Source: Bradyrhizobium acaciae | Lineage (GTDB): Bacteria; Pseudomonadota; Alphaproteobacteria; Rhizobiales; Xanthobacteraceae | DNA length: 60,303 nt | NCBI RefSeq assembly: GCF_020889785.1 | Contig: NZ_JACMYK010000033.1 | Location: forward strand, 1 to 60,303 | Direction: 5' to 3' | Shown here: piece after piece, positions 29,196-38,978 of the stretch | Position numbering within the stretch: position 1 is the stretch's first letter | Layout of the letters: every line of letters starts with the position of its first letter | The notes under the pieces: generated by a model | Databases searched by the model: none | Told to the model about the DNA's origin: nothing | The model's input: only the letters and a program-made list of their open reading frames with translations | Position numbers and translations under genes: made by a program

Positions 29196-29558
29196 TCACG
29201 ACGTCGTGCAGGCATATCGGCCGTCCGCGGCTGCGATCCGCAGGACGCGATTGAGGTAGACGCCCATCGAGGATGCGTTCATCAGCGCATCGTGGGTCTC
29301 AGTGGGGACGTTGCAATAGTGCTGGTAGCTGCCTCGCACCGCGACCAGCAGCATGCGCTCGCCTGGGCTGTAGCAGACCCGCTGGACGATCGTGCTGCGA
29401 TTGACGTCGCGGCATTCGAATGTCGACAGATCGACGGTCGTGCTGTCGCCGAGATCGGCCGTCTCCGGACCGATCGGCAGAGATAACAGGCTGAGGATCA
29501 GCGCGGCGGCCCGGACCATCTGTCGGTTGCGACCTTCTCGTTTGCAACAGGCCGTCAT
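29196..29558 (-). CDS. Exported KTSC-domain protein, antisense within the lpx cluster
   Basis: 120 residues from ATG 29558; an ATG at 29519 opens a tighter signal peptide (MVRAAALILSLLSLP) and is the likelier start of secretion, though neither start has a good ribosome-binding site. The mature part resembles the KTSC domain: VNRSTIVQRVCYSPGERMLL, then YCNVPTETHDALMNASSMGVYLNR. Function of the domain is not settled. It lies between fabZ and lpxA on the opposite strand and so breaks the usual co-directional run. Confidence 0.7.
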   Translation of the reverse strand: MTACCKREGRNRQMVRAAALILSLLSLPIGPETADLGDSTTVDLSTFECRDVNRSTIVQRVCYSPGERMLLVAVRGSYQHYCNVPTETHDALMNASSMGVYLNRVLRIAAADGRYACTTS

Positions 29559-29668
29559 GATACGTCACTGGACAGGGCGGGCAAAGTCGCGCTAACGACC
29601 GCCCAAATCGACAGCATCGCGTCTTGATAGCACCTTGGCACCGTTAACGAATTCCGGATCGAAACTTC

Positions 29669-30463
29669 ATGAGCATGATCGACCCCACTGCGCGGATTGC
29701 GGATGGCGCCGTGATCGGGGCCGGCACCGAGATCGGTCCGTACTGCATCATCGGCCCCAATGTCGTGCTCGGCGAGAACTGCAAGCTGATCGCGCATGTC
29801 ACGATCAGCGGGCATACGAAGATCGGCGCCGGCTGCGTCATCTCGCCATTTGCCGCGCTCGGGGGACCGCCGCAGGATCTGAGCTATCGCGGCGAGCCGA
29901 CCCGTCTCGAAGTCGGCGAGGCCTGCACGATCCGCGAAGGCGTGACGATGAACGTCGGCACGATCAAGGGCGGCGGGCTTACCCGCGTCGGCGATCGCGG
30001 CTTCTTCATGAACAACAGCCATGTCGGCCATGACTGCATGGTCGGCAACGGCGTGATCTTCGCGACGTCGGCGACGCTTGGCGGCCACTGCGAGATCGGC
30101 GACTTCGTCTATATCGGCGGCCTGTCGGCGGTGCACCAGTTCACCCGCGTCGGTTCGCAGGTGATGATCGGCGGCGTCTGCGGCGTGCGCGGCGACATCA
30201 TCCCGTTCGGTTTGGCCAACGGTCAGTACGCGGTGCTCGAAGGACTCAACATCATCGGCATGCGGCGGCGCCAGTTCACCAAGGCGCGGCTGGCTGTGGT
30301 GCGTGCGTTCTATCAGAGGCTGTTCCACGGCCCCGGCATCTTCGCCGAGCGGCTGGCCTCGGTGCAGCCGCTGGCGGGCGAGGATCCGGCGATCGCGGAA
30401 ATCCTCACCTTCATCGAGGGCGGCAAGCTGCGGCCGCTCTGTCTTCCCGCCGATACCAACTGA
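29669..30463 (+). CDS. lpxA: Acyl-ACP--UDP-N-acetylglucosamine O-acyltransferase
   Basis: 264 residues. Hexapeptide-repeat beta-helix (IDPTARIADGAVIGAGTEIG), catalytic His in NNSHVGHDCMVGNG, and the helical C-terminal domain (MRRRQFTKARLAVVRAFY). It catalyses the first step of lipid A synthesis. It is preceded by the antisense KTSC gene and followed 7 bases later by lpxI. Confidence 0.97.
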   Translation: MSMIDPTARIADGAVIGAGTEIGPYCIIGPNVVLGENCKLIAHVTISGHTKIGAGCVISPFAALGGPPQDLSYRGEPTRLEVGEACTIREGVTMNVGTIKGGGLTRVGDRGFFMNNSHVGHDCMVGNGVIFATSATLGGHCEIGDFVYIGGLSAVHQFTRVGSQVMIGGVCGVRGDIIPFGLANGQYAVLEGLNIIGMRRRQFTKARLAVVRAFYQRLFHGPGIFAERLASVQPLAGEDPAIAEILTFIEGGKLRPLCLPADTN

Positions 30464-30470
30464 GCAGGGG

Positions 30471-31340
30471 ATGGCCGCCAGCATGACGTCAGCGGCTCCC
30501 TCGCTTTCCTCGCCGGTCGGCGTGATCGCCGGCGGCGGCGCCATGCCGTTCGCGGTTGCCGATCAGCTCGCCGCGCGCGGCATCACGCCGGTGCTGTTCG
30601 CGCTGCGCGGCGCCTGCGATCCGGCGCGCGCACAACGTTTTCGTCACCGCTGGATCTCGGTCGGCCAGCTCGGGCGGGCGACCCGGCTGTTCCGCGACGA
30701 GGGTTGCCGGGACCTGATCTTCATCGGCACATTGGTTCGCCCGGCGCTGTCGGAGATCCGGCTCGACTGGGGCACGCTGCGCCTGCTCGGTCACGTCGTG
30801 CGCGCGTTTCGCGGCGGCGACGATCATCTGCTGTCGAGCGTCGGGCGCATCCTCGAGCAGCAGGGATTTCGCATGGTCGGCATCAAGGATGTCGCGCCCG
30901 ATCTCCTGATGCCGGAGGGCGCCGTGACGCGCACGACGCCGGATAGCACCGCGCTCGCCGACATCGCGCGCGGACGCGGCGTGCTCGACGCGCTCGGCCC
31001 GTTCGACATCGGCCAGGCAGCTGTCGTGATCGACGGCCACGTGGTTGCGGTCGAGGATATCGAGGGCACCGACGGATTGCTGGCGCGCGTGGCGCGGCTG
31101 CGCGCCGAGGGCCGCATTCGTGCCAAGGCCGGCCGCGGCGTGCTGGTGAAGGCGCCGAAGAGCAAGCAGGATCTGCGCTTCGATCTGCCGACCATCGGCC
31201 CGCGGACGGTCGAGGGCGCGGCGGCGGCGGGTATCGCGGGGATCGCGGTGATCGCCGGCAACACACTGGCTGCCGAGCCGCAGGCCCTGATCGAAGCTGC
31301 TGACGCAAAAGGGCTGTTCGTCATCGGGCTGGCCGGCTGA
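30471..31340 (+). CDS. lpxI: UDP-2,3-diacylglucosamine pyrophosphatase LpxI (DUF1009)
   Basis: 289 residues from ATG 30471; ATG 30483 is an alternative. The N-terminus has GVIAGGGAMPFAVADQL and the C-terminal catalytic domain contains KAPKSKQDLRFDLPTIGP, both typical of LpxI, the enzyme that replaces LpxH in alphaproteobacteria. It makes lipid X between the LpxD and LpxB steps. Stop and lpxB start overlap (TGATG). Confidence 0.94.
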   Translation: MAASMTSAAPSLSSPVGVIAGGGAMPFAVADQLAARGITPVLFALRGACDPARAQRFRHRWISVGQLGRATRLFRDEGCRDLIFIGTLVRPALSEIRLDWGTLRLLGHVVRAFRGGDDHLLSSVGRILEQQGFRMVGIKDVAPDLLMPEGAVTRTTPDSTALADIARGRGVLDALGPFDIGQAAVVIDGHVVAVEDIEGTDGLLARVARLRAEGRIRAKAGRGVLVKAPKSKQDLRFDLPTIGPRTVEGAAAAGIAGIAVIAGNTLAAEPQALIEAADAKGLFVIGLAG

Positions 31341-32518
31341 TGCAGGCGCACAGTCCCAGCACCGTCCGCAAGATCTTCCTCATCGCAACCGAGGAATCCG
31401 GCGACCGCCTCGGTGCAGCGCTGATGAAGGTGCTGCGCCAGCGGCTCGGCGATGCCGTGCAATTTTCCGGTGTTGGTGGCCGGGCGATGACCGCCGAGGG
31501 CATCGAGCCGCTGTTTCCGATCGAAGACCTCTCGATCATGGGCTTTGCCGCCGTCGTCAAGCAATTGCCGAAGATCCTGCGATTGATCCGCCGCACGGCC
31601 GATGCCGTGCTCGCCGACGCGCCCGATATGCTCGTCATCATCGACAGCCCTGACTTCACGCATCGCGTCGCGCGCCGCGTTCGCGCCCGCAACCCGAACA
31701 TCCCGATCGTCGACTACGTGTCGCCATCGGTCTGGGCCTGGCGGCCGGGCAGGGCGCGCGCGATGCGACGCTATGTCGATCACGTGCTCGCGCTGCTGCC
31801 GTTCGAGCCTGAGGAATATCGCAAGCTGCAGGGACCGCCGTGCAGTTATGTCGGCCATCCCTTGACCGAGCAGTTCGCTTCGCTCCGGCCGAACGAGGAG
31901 GAGCAGAGGCGGCGCGATGCTCAGCCGCCGGTCCTGCTGGTTCTGCCGGGAAGCCGGCGCAGCGAGATCAGGCATCATCTGGCGCTGTTCGGTGCGGCGC
32001 TCGGCCAGCTCAGCAAGCAAACGCCGTTCGAGCTCGTGCTGCCGACCATGCCGCATCTCGAGGCGATGGTGCGCGAAGGCGTCGCATCGTGGCCGGTGGT
32101 GCCGCGCCTTGCGATCGGCGAGACGGAGAAGCGCGCAGCCTTCCGCGTGGCACGCGCCGCGCTCGCAAAGTCAGGTACGGTGACGCTGGAGCTCGCGCTG
32201 TCGGGCATTCCGATGGTGACGGCCTATCGCGTCGGCGCTGCCGAGGCATTCATCCTGCGCCGTGCCATTCGCGTGTCGTCCGTGATCCTCGCCAATCTCG
32301 TGATCGGCAGCGACATCATCCCCGAATTCCTGCAGGAGGACTGCACGCCGGACAAGCTCGTGCCGGCGCTCGCCGATGTGCTCGCGGACTCGCCCGAGCG
32401 ATTGCGGCAGCTCGTGGCTTTCGCCACGATGGACGGAAAGATGTCGACCGGCGACCAGCCGCCGAGCGTCCGCGCCGCCGAAATCGTGCTGGCGGAAATG
32501 GGCCGGCATTCGACCTAG
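31340..32518 (+). CDS. lpxB: Lipid A disaccharide synthase
   Basis: 392 residues of the GT-B fold, family GT19: FLIATEESGDRLGAALMK at the N-terminus, VDYVSPSVWAWRPGRA in the middle and the donor-binding KSGTVTLELALSGIPMV near residue 280. It joins lipid X and UDP-diacylglucosamine. It is the last gene of the lpx run. Confidence 0.96.
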   Translation: MQAHSPSTVRKIFLIATEESGDRLGAALMKVLRQRLGDAVQFSGVGGRAMTAEGIEPLFPIEDLSIMGFAAVVKQLPKILRLIRRTADAVLADAPDMLVIIDSPDFTHRVARRVRARNPNIPIVDYVSPSVWAWRPGRARAMRRYVDHVLALLPFEPEEYRKLQGPPCSYVGHPLTEQFASLRPNEEEQRRRDAQPPVLLVLPGSRRSEIRHHLALFGAALGQLSKQTPFELVLPTMPHLEAMVREGVASWPVVPRLAIGETEKRAAFRVARAALAKSGTVTLELALSGIPMVTAYRVGAAEAFILRRAIRVSSVILANLVIGSDIIPEFLQEDCTPDKLVPALADVLADSPERLRQLVAFATMDGKMSTGDQPPSVRAAEIVLAEMGRHST

Positions 32519-32568
32519 CCATCGATCATGACCGCGTCAGCGGCGACATACGGCCGCAACTGTTCCGC

Positions 32569-32617
32569 TTGCCTCGAATATTTAGACCATACTAATATTA
32601 GCTACAGCTAATATTAG
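32569..32617 (+). promoter_or_regulatory. Promoter with perfect 12-2-12 palindromic operator
   Basis: TTGCCT (32569-32574), 18 bases, then TAATAT (32593-32598). A perfect inverted repeat, ctaatattagct (32592-32603) and agctaatattag (32606-32617) with a 2-base gap, covers the -10 and ends at the ribosome-binding site. Each arm contains the self-palindrome TAATATTA; their centres are 16 bp apart. Such sites suit dimeric ArsR-type repressors, and an arsR-like gene is second in the operon. Confidence 0.75.
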
Positions 32618-32629
32618 GTGGAGCCTGCC

Positions 32630-33289
32630 ATGAGGATCGATCCTGTCGCCTATGTCGGAGCCGTCATTCGCGAAGTCGCCGTCCGGGAGCGCGACGGCAA
32701 GCCGGCGCGGGTGGTGATCGCGACCCGCAGCTACGACACCGACATCGCGGACCTCTGGGACGCGCTGACCAACCCCGAACGGATTCCGCGCTGGTTCCTG
32801 CCGATCTCGGGCGATCTGAAGCCTGGTGGCCGCTACCAGTTCCAGGGGCAGGCGGGTGGCGAAATCACGACGTGCGAGCCGCCGCGCCGGCTTGCCGTAA
32901 CCTGGGAAGCGATGGGCACCGTCAGCTGGGTTACGGTGACCCTCGCCGGCGATGGCGCCGGCGGCACACGGCTCGAACTGGAGCATCTCTCGCTGATCGA
33001 GGGCGACTTCTGGGATCGTTACGGACCCGGCGCGGTCGGTGTCGGCTGGGACCTCGCTTTGATCGGGCTTGCGCTCTACGTCGCCGCGGGCCCTGGCGGG
33101 CAGTTCGATCGCGCCGCCGCGGAAGCGTGGCCCGGCTCCGAAGACGGCAGGGATTTCATTCGCCGCAGCAGCGCGGACTGGTGCAGCGCCTCGATCAAAT
33201 CAGGCACGGACGACGCGGCGGCGCGCAGGGCCGGGGCCAACACGACGGCGTTCTACCTGGGTGAGCCCGAGCCGGGCGGCGGAGGCTAG
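32630..33289 (+). CDS. SRPBCC/AHSA1-domain protein
   Basis: 219 residues from ATG 32630, preceded by AGGTGGAG. START/Bet v 1-like fold: IATRSYDTDIADLWDALTNP and RIPRWFLPISGDLKPGGRY are the family's N-terminal pattern, and WVTVTLAGDGAGGTRLELEH follows. AHSA1-type proteins bind hydrophobic ligands; the ligand is unknown. It is followed 5 bases later by an ArsR-family gene, a very common pairing in which the regulator controls both genes. Confidence 0.88.
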   Translation: MRIDPVAYVGAVIREVAVRERDGKPARVVIATRSYDTDIADLWDALTNPERIPRWFLPISGDLKPGGRYQFQGQAGGEITTCEPPRRLAVTWEAMGTVSWVTVTLAGDGAGGTRLELEHLSLIEGDFWDRYGPGAVGVGWDLALIGLALYVAAGPGGQFDRAAAEAWPGSEDGRDFIRRSSADWCSASIKSGTDDAAARRAGANTTAFYLGEPEPGGGG

Positions 33290-33294
33290 CCGCC

Positions 33295-33630
33295 GTGCAC
33301 GCCTTCGACATTCTCGGCGATCCCGTTCGCCGGCGCATTCTGGAACTGCTGGCGACCGGCGAGCACAGTTCGGGCGATGTCGTAGCCGTCGTGCAGCGCG
33401 AATTCGGCATCACCCAATCGGCGGTCTCGCAGCAGCTGCGAATCTTGCGGGACGCCGGTTTCGCGTCGGTGCGCGCCGACGGCACCCGTCGCATCTATGC
33501 CGTGGAGCCGGGACGGCTGCGCGAGGTCGACGACTGGCTCGACCGGTTCCGCGCGTTGTGGCTGCCGCGCCTCGACGCGCTGGCGACCGAAGTTGCGCGG
33601 GGCAAACGAAAACGGCGCCATCAGAATTGA
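33295..33630 (+). CDS. ArsR-family winged-helix repressor
   Basis: 111 residues from a GTG at 33295, after GGAGG. Winged HTH: DILGDPVRRRILELLATGEH, recognition helix TQSAVSQQLRILRDAGF, wing VRADGTRRIYAVEP. No Cys-rich metal site (CxC) is present, so it is not an arsenic or SmtB-type metal sensor; it belongs to the group paired with AHSA1 proteins. The perfect palindrome upstream of the operon is its probable operator. Confidence 0.9.
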   Translation: MHAFDILGDPVRRRILELLATGEHSSGDVVAVVQREFGITQSAVSQQLRILRDAGFASVRADGTRRIYAVEPGRLREVDDWLDRFRALWLPRLDALATEVARGKRKRRHQN

Positions 33631-33639
33631 TGGCGCCGT
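33603..33639 (-). terminator. Hairpin terminator between convergent arsR and gltA
   Basis: Perfect 12-bp stem (acggcgccatca 33612-33623, tgatggcgccgt 33628-33639) with loop GAAT. Read on the minus strand it is followed by TTTTCGTTT, so it should end gltA transcripts. It overlaps the last codons of the ArsR gene. Confidence 0.8.
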
Positions 33640-33664
33640 CTCGGATCGTCGTTAGGGACGAAGC

Positions 33665-34966
33665 CTACTTGCGCTTGTCGATCGTCACATAGTCGCGGCG
33701 CGCTACGCCGGTGTAGAGCTGGCGCGGGCGGCCGATCTTCTGCTGCGGATCCTCGATCATCTCGCTCCACTGGCTGATCCAGCCGACGGTGCGGGCGACC
33801 GCGAACAGTACGGTGAACATCGAGGTCGGGAAGCCCATCGCCTTCAGCGTGATGCCTGAATAGAAGTCGACGTTCGGGTAGAGCTTTCGGTCGATGAAAT
33901 AGGGATCGCTGAGTGCGATCTTCTCGAGCTCGAGCGCAACCTTCAGCATCGGGTCATCGCCATGGCCGGTCTCGGCCAGCACCGCGTGACACATCTTCTG
34001 CATGATCTTGGCGCGCGGATCGTAGTTCTTGTAGACGCGATGACCGAAGCCCATCAGGCGGACTTCGCTGTTCTTGTCCTTCACCTTGGCGATGAACTCG
34101 GGGATCTTGTCGACCGTTCCGATCGAGGACAGCATCGCGAGCGCCGCCTCATTGGCGCCGCCATGGGCCGGGCCCCACAGGCAGGCGATGCCGGCCGCGA
34201 TGCAGGCGAACGGGTTGGCGCCGGAGGAGCCGGCGATACGCACCGTCGAGGTCGACGCGTTCTGCTCGTGGTCGGCGTGCAGGATGAAGATCTTGTCGAG
34301 CGCGTCGGCGAGCACCGGGTTGATCTTGTAGTCCTCGCACGGCACCGCGAAGCACATCTGCAGGAAGTTCTCGGCGAAGGAGAGCGAGTTCTTCGGATAC
34401 ACGAAGGGCTGGCCGATGGTGTATTTATAGGCCATCGCCGCCAGCGTCGGCACCTTCGCGATCATCCGCATCGAGGCGATCATGCGCTGCTTCGGATCGT
34501 TGATGTCGGTGGAGTCGTGGTAGAACGCGGCGAGCGCACCGACCGCTGCGACCATGATCGCCATCGGGTGCGCGTCGCGGCGGAAGCCCTGGAAGAAGCG
34601 GGCCATCTGCTCGTGCACCATCGTGTGATGGATCACGCGATAGTCGAAATCCTTCTTCTGCGCCGGGGTCGGAAGCTCCCCGTAGAGCAGCAGGTAGCAG
34701 GTCTCGAGGAAGTCGCCGTGCTCGGCGAGCTGCTCGATCGGGTAGCCCCGGTATTCGAGGATACCGGCGTCGCCGTCGATGTAGGTGATCTTCGACTGGC
34801 AGCTGCCGGTCGAGGTGAAACCGGGGTCGTAGGTGAACACCCCGGCCTGGCCGTAGAGCTTGGCGATGTCGATGACATCAGGCCCAACCGTGCCGCTCAG
34901 GATCGGGAAATCGTAGTTCTTGTTGCCGATGGTGAGTGTGGCTGTCTTGCTGGATTTTGCGTCCAT
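33665..34966 (-). CDS. gltA: Citrate synthase
   Basis: 433 residues. Type II (hexameric, NADH-sensitive class) length. Active-site residues lie in [15 protein letters not shown] (His), [14 protein letters not shown] (His/Arg) and the Asp/Arg region near the C-terminus ([14 protein letters not shown]). It joins oxaloacetate and acetyl-CoA to start the TCA cycle. Same strand as gltX, with a 160-base gap holding a small hairpin (35099-35120). Confidence 0.97.
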   Translation of the reverse strand: MDAKSSKTATLTIGNKNYDFPILSGTVGPDVIDIAKLYGQAGVFTYDPGFTSTGSCQSKITYIDGDAGILEYRGYPIEQLAEHGDFLETCYLLLYGELPTPAQKKDFDYRVIHHTMVHEQMARFFQGFRRDAHPMAIMVAAVGALAAFYHDSTDINDPKQRMIASMRMIAKVPTLAAMAYKYTIGQPFVYPKNSLSFAENFLQMCFAVPCEDYKINPVLADALDKIFILHADHEQNASTSTVRIAGSSGANPFACIAAGIACLWGPAHGGANEAALAMLSSIGTVDKIPEFIAKVKDKNSEVRLMGFGHRVYKNYDPRAKIMQKMCHAVLAETGHGDDPMLKVALELEKIALSDPYFIDRKLYPNVDFYSGITLKAMGFPTSMFTVLFAVARTVGWISQWSEMIEDPQQKIGRPRQLYTGVARRDYVTIDKRK

Positions 34967-35126
34967 CGCGATATCCCCGATGAATTCGTTGCGAAAACCG
35001 ACCTTGCCCAGTCGCTAAATTGCGGCCCATGGCGGGGCGGAACGGCTTGTTGAGAAGGCGTCCGGGATTGGGTAGCTCATTGCAATGTGCGCTGCAAGAT
35101 GGACCCTGGAGGGGGTCCATGCAGGA

Positions 35127-36548
35127 TCACGCCGCCTGATCGGCGAGGCGGGCGAGGCACTCCTGGCGTCCCAGGACGGCCAGCACGTCGAATATGCCCG
35201 GCGACGTCGTGCGTCCCGTCAGCGCCACCCGCAACGGCTGGGCGACGGCGCCAAGTTTCAGATTGTTCTGCTCGGCCAAATTCCGCATGGCGGTCTCGGT
35301 GGTCTCCGCCGTCCAGTCGCTCACGGCTTCCAACGCGGTGCGCAGGCGCCCGATCAACGCGCGTGTTTCCGGCGTGAGTAGCGCTGCCGCTTTCGGATCG
35401 AGCTCAAGCGGCCGATCGGCGAAAATGAAGTAAGCGCTCGCGATCAGCTCGATCAGCGTCTTGGCACGCTCCTTCAGGCTCGGCATCGCCCGCAGCAATT
35501 GCGCGCGGGTGGTATCGTTGAGCTTGGCCTTCAGCGCGGCACCCTCAGGAACATAATCCAGCACGCTCTCGAACTGGGTCACGAGGGATTGATCGTCGCT
35601 CTGCCGGATATAGTGACCGTTGAGGTTCTCCAGCTTGGCGAAGTCGAACCGTGCCGCCGAGCGGCCGATGCCCGAGAGGTCGAACGCGTCGATCATCTCC
35701 CGGGTCGAGAAGATCTCCTGGTCGCCATGGCTCCAGCCAAGCCGGACCAGGTAGTTGCGCAACGCCGACGGCAGATAGCCGAGCGCGCGGTAGGCATCGA
35801 CGCCGAGCGCGCCATGGCGCTTCGACAGCTTCCAGCCGTCGGGCCCGTGGATCAGCGGAATGTGGGACATGCTCGGCAGCTCCCACTCCAGCGCGTCGTA
35901 GATCTGCTTCTGCCGCGCGGCGTTGATCAGGTGATCGTCGCCACGGATGATGTGCGTGACGCCCATATCGTGGTCGTCGACCACGACTGCGAGCATGTAG
36001 GTCGGGGTGCCGTCACCGCGCAGCAGGACGAGGTCGTCGAGGTTCTCGTTCTGCCAGACCACGCGGCCCTGCACCTGATCCTCGATCACGGTCTCGCCGG
36101 TCTGCGGCGCCTTCAGGCGGATGGTCGGCTTGACGCCGGCCGGAGCGGTGGCCGGATCGCGGTCGCGCCACATGCCGTCATAGAGGCGGGTGCGGCCCTC
36201 GGCGCGCGCCTTCTCGCGCATCGCCGCCAGCTCCTCCGGCGTGGCGTAGCAGTAGTAGGCCCGGCCGGCGGCGAGCAGGCCCTCGGCGACCTCGCGGTGG
36301 CGGGCGGCGCGGCTGAACTGGTAGATGACGTCGCCGTCCCAATCGAGCTCGAGCCATTTCAAGCCGTCCAGGATGGCGTCGATCGCCTCCTTGGTCGAGC
36401 GTTCGCGGTCGGTGTCCTCGATCCGGAGCAGCATCTTGCCGCCGAGCTTCCTGGCATAGAGCCAGTTGAACAGCGCGGTACGGGCGCCTCCGATATGGAG
36501 GAAGCCGGTCGGTGAGGGGGCGAAGCGGGTAACGACGGAATTGGTCAT
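35127..36548 (-). CDS. gltX: Glutamate--tRNA ligase
   Basis: 473 residues. Class I synthetase: HIGH-type motif [18 protein letters not shown] and KMSKS-type KLSKRHGAL. The C-terminal anticodon-binding region ends NILKLGAV-like ([18 protein letters not shown]). It is divergent from glnS, so the two enzymes together supply Glu-tRNA and Gln-tRNA. Whether it is strictly discriminating cannot be told from the motifs alone. Confidence 0.96.
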   Translation of the reverse strand: MTNSVVTRFAPSPTGFLHIGGARTALFNWLYARKLGGKMLLRIEDTDRERSTKEAIDAILDGLKWLELDWDGDVIYQFSRAARHREVAEGLLAAGRAYYCYATPEELAAMREKARAEGRTRLYDGMWRDRDPATAPAGVKPTIRLKAPQTGETVIEDQVQGRVVWQNENLDDLVLLRGDGTPTYMLAVVVDDHDMGVTHIIRGDDHLINAARQKQIYDALEWELPSMSHIPLIHGPDGWKLSKRHGALGVDAYRALGYLPSALRNYLVRLGWSHGDQEIFSTREMIDAFDLSGIGRSAARFDFAKLENLNGHYIRQSDDQSLVTQFESVLDYVPEGAALKAKLNDTTRAQLLRAMPSLKERAKTLIELIASAYFIFADRPLELDPKAAALLTPETRALIGRLRTALEAVSDWTAETTETAMRNLAEQNNLKLGAVAQPLRVALTGRTTSPGIFDVLAVLGRQECLARLADQAA

Positions 36549-36726
36549 GATCGCGTGCGACGTATGCTGGAATGGGCGGTGGTGTATAGCAGGAACCGGA
36601 CATAACTAAAGCCTCGGTTGGCCTTTTGCCCGTCAAACCAGGCTTGAAAGCACACTCGAAACCAGGCTTGGCCGGGCCGCCCGAATTTGGCAGAAGGTTG
36701 GGCTTAATCCTCCAGGGAACCCATTG

Positions 36727-38406
36727 ATGACAACTGACACGACGGCAGAGGCAGGGCGCGACTTCATCCGCGACATCGTCCAGGCCGATCTCTCCTCCCA
36801 CAAGCACAACCGGATCGTGACCCGATTCCCGCCGGAGCCGAACGGCTACCTGCATATCGGCCACGCCAAGTCGATCGCCCTGAATTTCGGCATCGCGCAG
36901 GAATTCGGCGGCCAGTGCAATTTGCGCTTCGACGACACCAATCCGACCAAGGAGGAGCAGGAGTACATCGACTCCATCCAGGCCGACGTCCATTGGCTCG
37001 GCTACGATTGGGGAACCAATCTCTTCTTCGCGTCGGATTATTTCGAGCGCCTGTATGATTGGGCCGAGGGCCTGATCAAGGCCGGTTATGCCTATGTCGA
37101 CGACCAGTCGCAGGAGGAGATCCGCACTTCCCGCGGCACGCTGACCGAGCCCGGCAAGAACTCGCCGTTCCGCGACCGTTCGGTCGAGGAGAACCTCGAC
37201 CTGTTCCGCCGCATGAAGGCCGGGGAGTTCTCGAACGGCGCCCGCGTGCTGCGTGCCAAGATCGACATGGCGTCCGGCAACATCAACCTGCGCGATCCCG
37301 TGCTGTACCGCATCCTGCACGCCCACCATCCGCGCACCGGCGATAAATGGTCGATCTATCCGAGCTACGACTACGCGCACGGCCAGTCGGACGCCATTGA
37401 AGGCATCACCCATTCGATCTGTACGCTGGAGTTCGAAGATCACCGCCCGCTCTATGAGTGGCTGCTCGACAAGCTGCCGGTGCCCTCGAAGCCGCGCCAG
37501 TACGAAATGGCGCGTCTCAATCTGACCTACACGCTGCTGTCCAAGCGTGTGCTGACCCAACTCGTCCGTGACGGGCACGTCTCGGGCTGGGACGATCCGC
37601 GGATGCCGACCGTCGCCGGCCTGAAGCGGCGCGGCGTACCGCCGGCTGCGGTGCGCGAATTCATCAAGCGCATCGGCGTCGCCAAGGCCAACAGCGTGGT
37701 CGATGTCGGCATGCTCGAATTCTGCATCCGTGAGGAGCTGAACCGCACGGCGCTGCGCCGCATGGCGGTGCTGCGGCCGCTCAAGGTGGTGATCGAGAAT
37801 TATCCGGAAGGACAGGTCGAGGAGATCGAGGCGATCAACCATCCCGACAATCCGGAAGCCGGCACCCGCAAGATCGCATTCGGCCGCGAGCTCTACATCG
37901 AGCGCGACGACTTCATGGAGAACCCGCCGAAGAAGTTCTTCCGTCTCTCGCCCGGCAATGAGGTGCGGCTGCGCTACGCCTACTTCATCAAGTGTACCGG
38001 CGTGATCAAGAACGACGCCGGCGAGATCGTCGAGCTCCGCGCGACCTACGATCCCTCAACCAAGGGCGGCAACGCACCCGACGGCCGCAAGGTGAAGGCG
38101 ACGATGCACTGGCTGCCGGCGGCGCAGTCGAAGCCGGCGGAGATCCGGATCTACAACCAGCTGTTCGCCAACCCGAGCCCGAACGCCGCCGATTTCGCCG
38201 CCGACCTCAACCCGCACTCGCTGGAAGTGTTGACCGATGCACGGGTCGAGCCTGCCATCGCCGAGAGCAATTCACCCGACGCGATGCAGTTCGAGCGGCA
38301 GGGCTATTTCGTGCGCGACGCGGACTCGACGCCGGACAAGCTCGTGTTCAACCGCACCATCGGCCTGCGCGACACCTTCGCCAAGGAAGTCGGCGGCAAG
38401 GCTTAG
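36727..38406 (+). CDS. glnS: Glutamine--tRNA ligase
   Basis: 559 residues from ATG 36727 (AGGGAACCC upstream; a TTG just before is unlikely). Class I synthetase with [15 protein letters not shown] and the KMSKS-type LLSKR, and the two C-terminal beta-barrels of GlnS ([20 protein letters not shown]). Many alphaproteobacteria lack GlnS and use GatCAB amidation; its presence suggests direct Gln-tRNA charging. The divergent interval with gltX has a 12-base direct repeat (36635 and 36659). Confidence 0.96.
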   Translation: MTTDTTAEAGRDFIRDIVQADLSSHKHNRIVTRFPPEPNGYLHIGHAKSIALNFGIAQEFGGQCNLRFDDTNPTKEEQEYIDSIQADVHWLGYDWGTNLFFASDYFERLYDWAEGLIKAGYAYVDDQSQEEIRTSRGTLTEPGKNSPFRDRSVEENLDLFRRMKAGEFSNGARVLRAKIDMASGNINLRDPVLYRILHAHHPRTGDKWSIYPSYDYAHGQSDAIEGITHSICTLEFEDHRPLYEWLLDKLPVPSKPRQYEMARLNLTYTLLSKRVLTQLVRDGHVSGWDDPRMPTVAGLKRRGVPPAAVREFIKRIGVAKANSVVDVGMLEFCIREELNRTALRRMAVLRPLKVVIENYPEGQVEEIEAINHPDNPEAGTRKIAFGRELYIERDDFMENPPKKFFRLSPGNEVRLRYAYFIKCTGVIKNDAGEIVELRATYDPSTKGGNAPDGRKVKATMHWLPAAQSKPAEIRIYNQLFANPSPNAADFAADLNPHSLEVLTDARVEPAIAESNSPDAMQFERQGYFVRDADSTPDKLVFNRTIGLRDTFAKEVGGKA

Positions 38407-38440
38407 GCGCTCCAGCGCGGACAACGGACGGAGGCGATCG

Positions 38441-38827
38441 ATGCCTGATGAAGCCGACGAAATCGCCTCCGCCGTCATCACTAGATGGTCTGCGGGTTTC
38501 AGCAAGCTCGATGCGGACATGCTGGCCGCGCTCTATTCCAACAGCGCGTTCTTCTTCGGCTCGAATCCGACGCTCTATCGCGGCCGCGACGGCGTCAAAG
38601 CCTACTTTGACGGCCTGCCGCGTTGGCAAGCGCCGCGCGTTCAGTTCAGCGAGGTCAGGACCGACCGGGTGAATGCCGATCTCGTCAACATGGTGGGCAT
38701 CGCATCCTTCTTCCTCAACGGCGATGCGCCCTCTCTCGCCGTCAAGATCACCTGGGTCATGACGCGTGAGGACGGCGACTGGAAGATCGCCTGCCATCAC
38801 GTCTCGTCACAGACGCCGCTGATCTAG
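38441..38827 (+). CDS. NTF2-like (SnoaL/SgcJ-type) protein
   Basis: 128 residues from ATG 38441, after GGAGG. The fold is recognisable from ITRWSAGFSKLDADMLAALY, FFFGSNPTLYRGRDGVKAYF and the final WVMTREDGDWKIACHHVSS, typical of the DUF4440/SgcJ group. No catalytic residues can be assigned. It follows glnS by 34 bases and may be co-transcribed with it. Cytoplasmic; role unknown. Confidence 0.8.
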   Translation: MPDEADEIASAVITRWSAGFSKLDADMLAALYSNSAFFFGSNPTLYRGRDGVKAYFDGLPRWQAPRVQFSEVRTDRVNADLVNMVGIASFFLNGDAPSLAVKITWVMTREDGDWKIACHHVSSQTPLI

Positions 38828-38978
38828 GCGCGCCGGTAGTCCTGATCGGCCCCTGTCGTCGACGAGCGCCGACTATCCTCGCAAGTCACAGCCTTCGGTT
38901 GCGTGTTTCGGTTCCGTTCCGCTAGTCGGGTGACTGCGGCATCCGCTAGCCTGCCGCCCGGCAGGGATCGCAAGCGGA

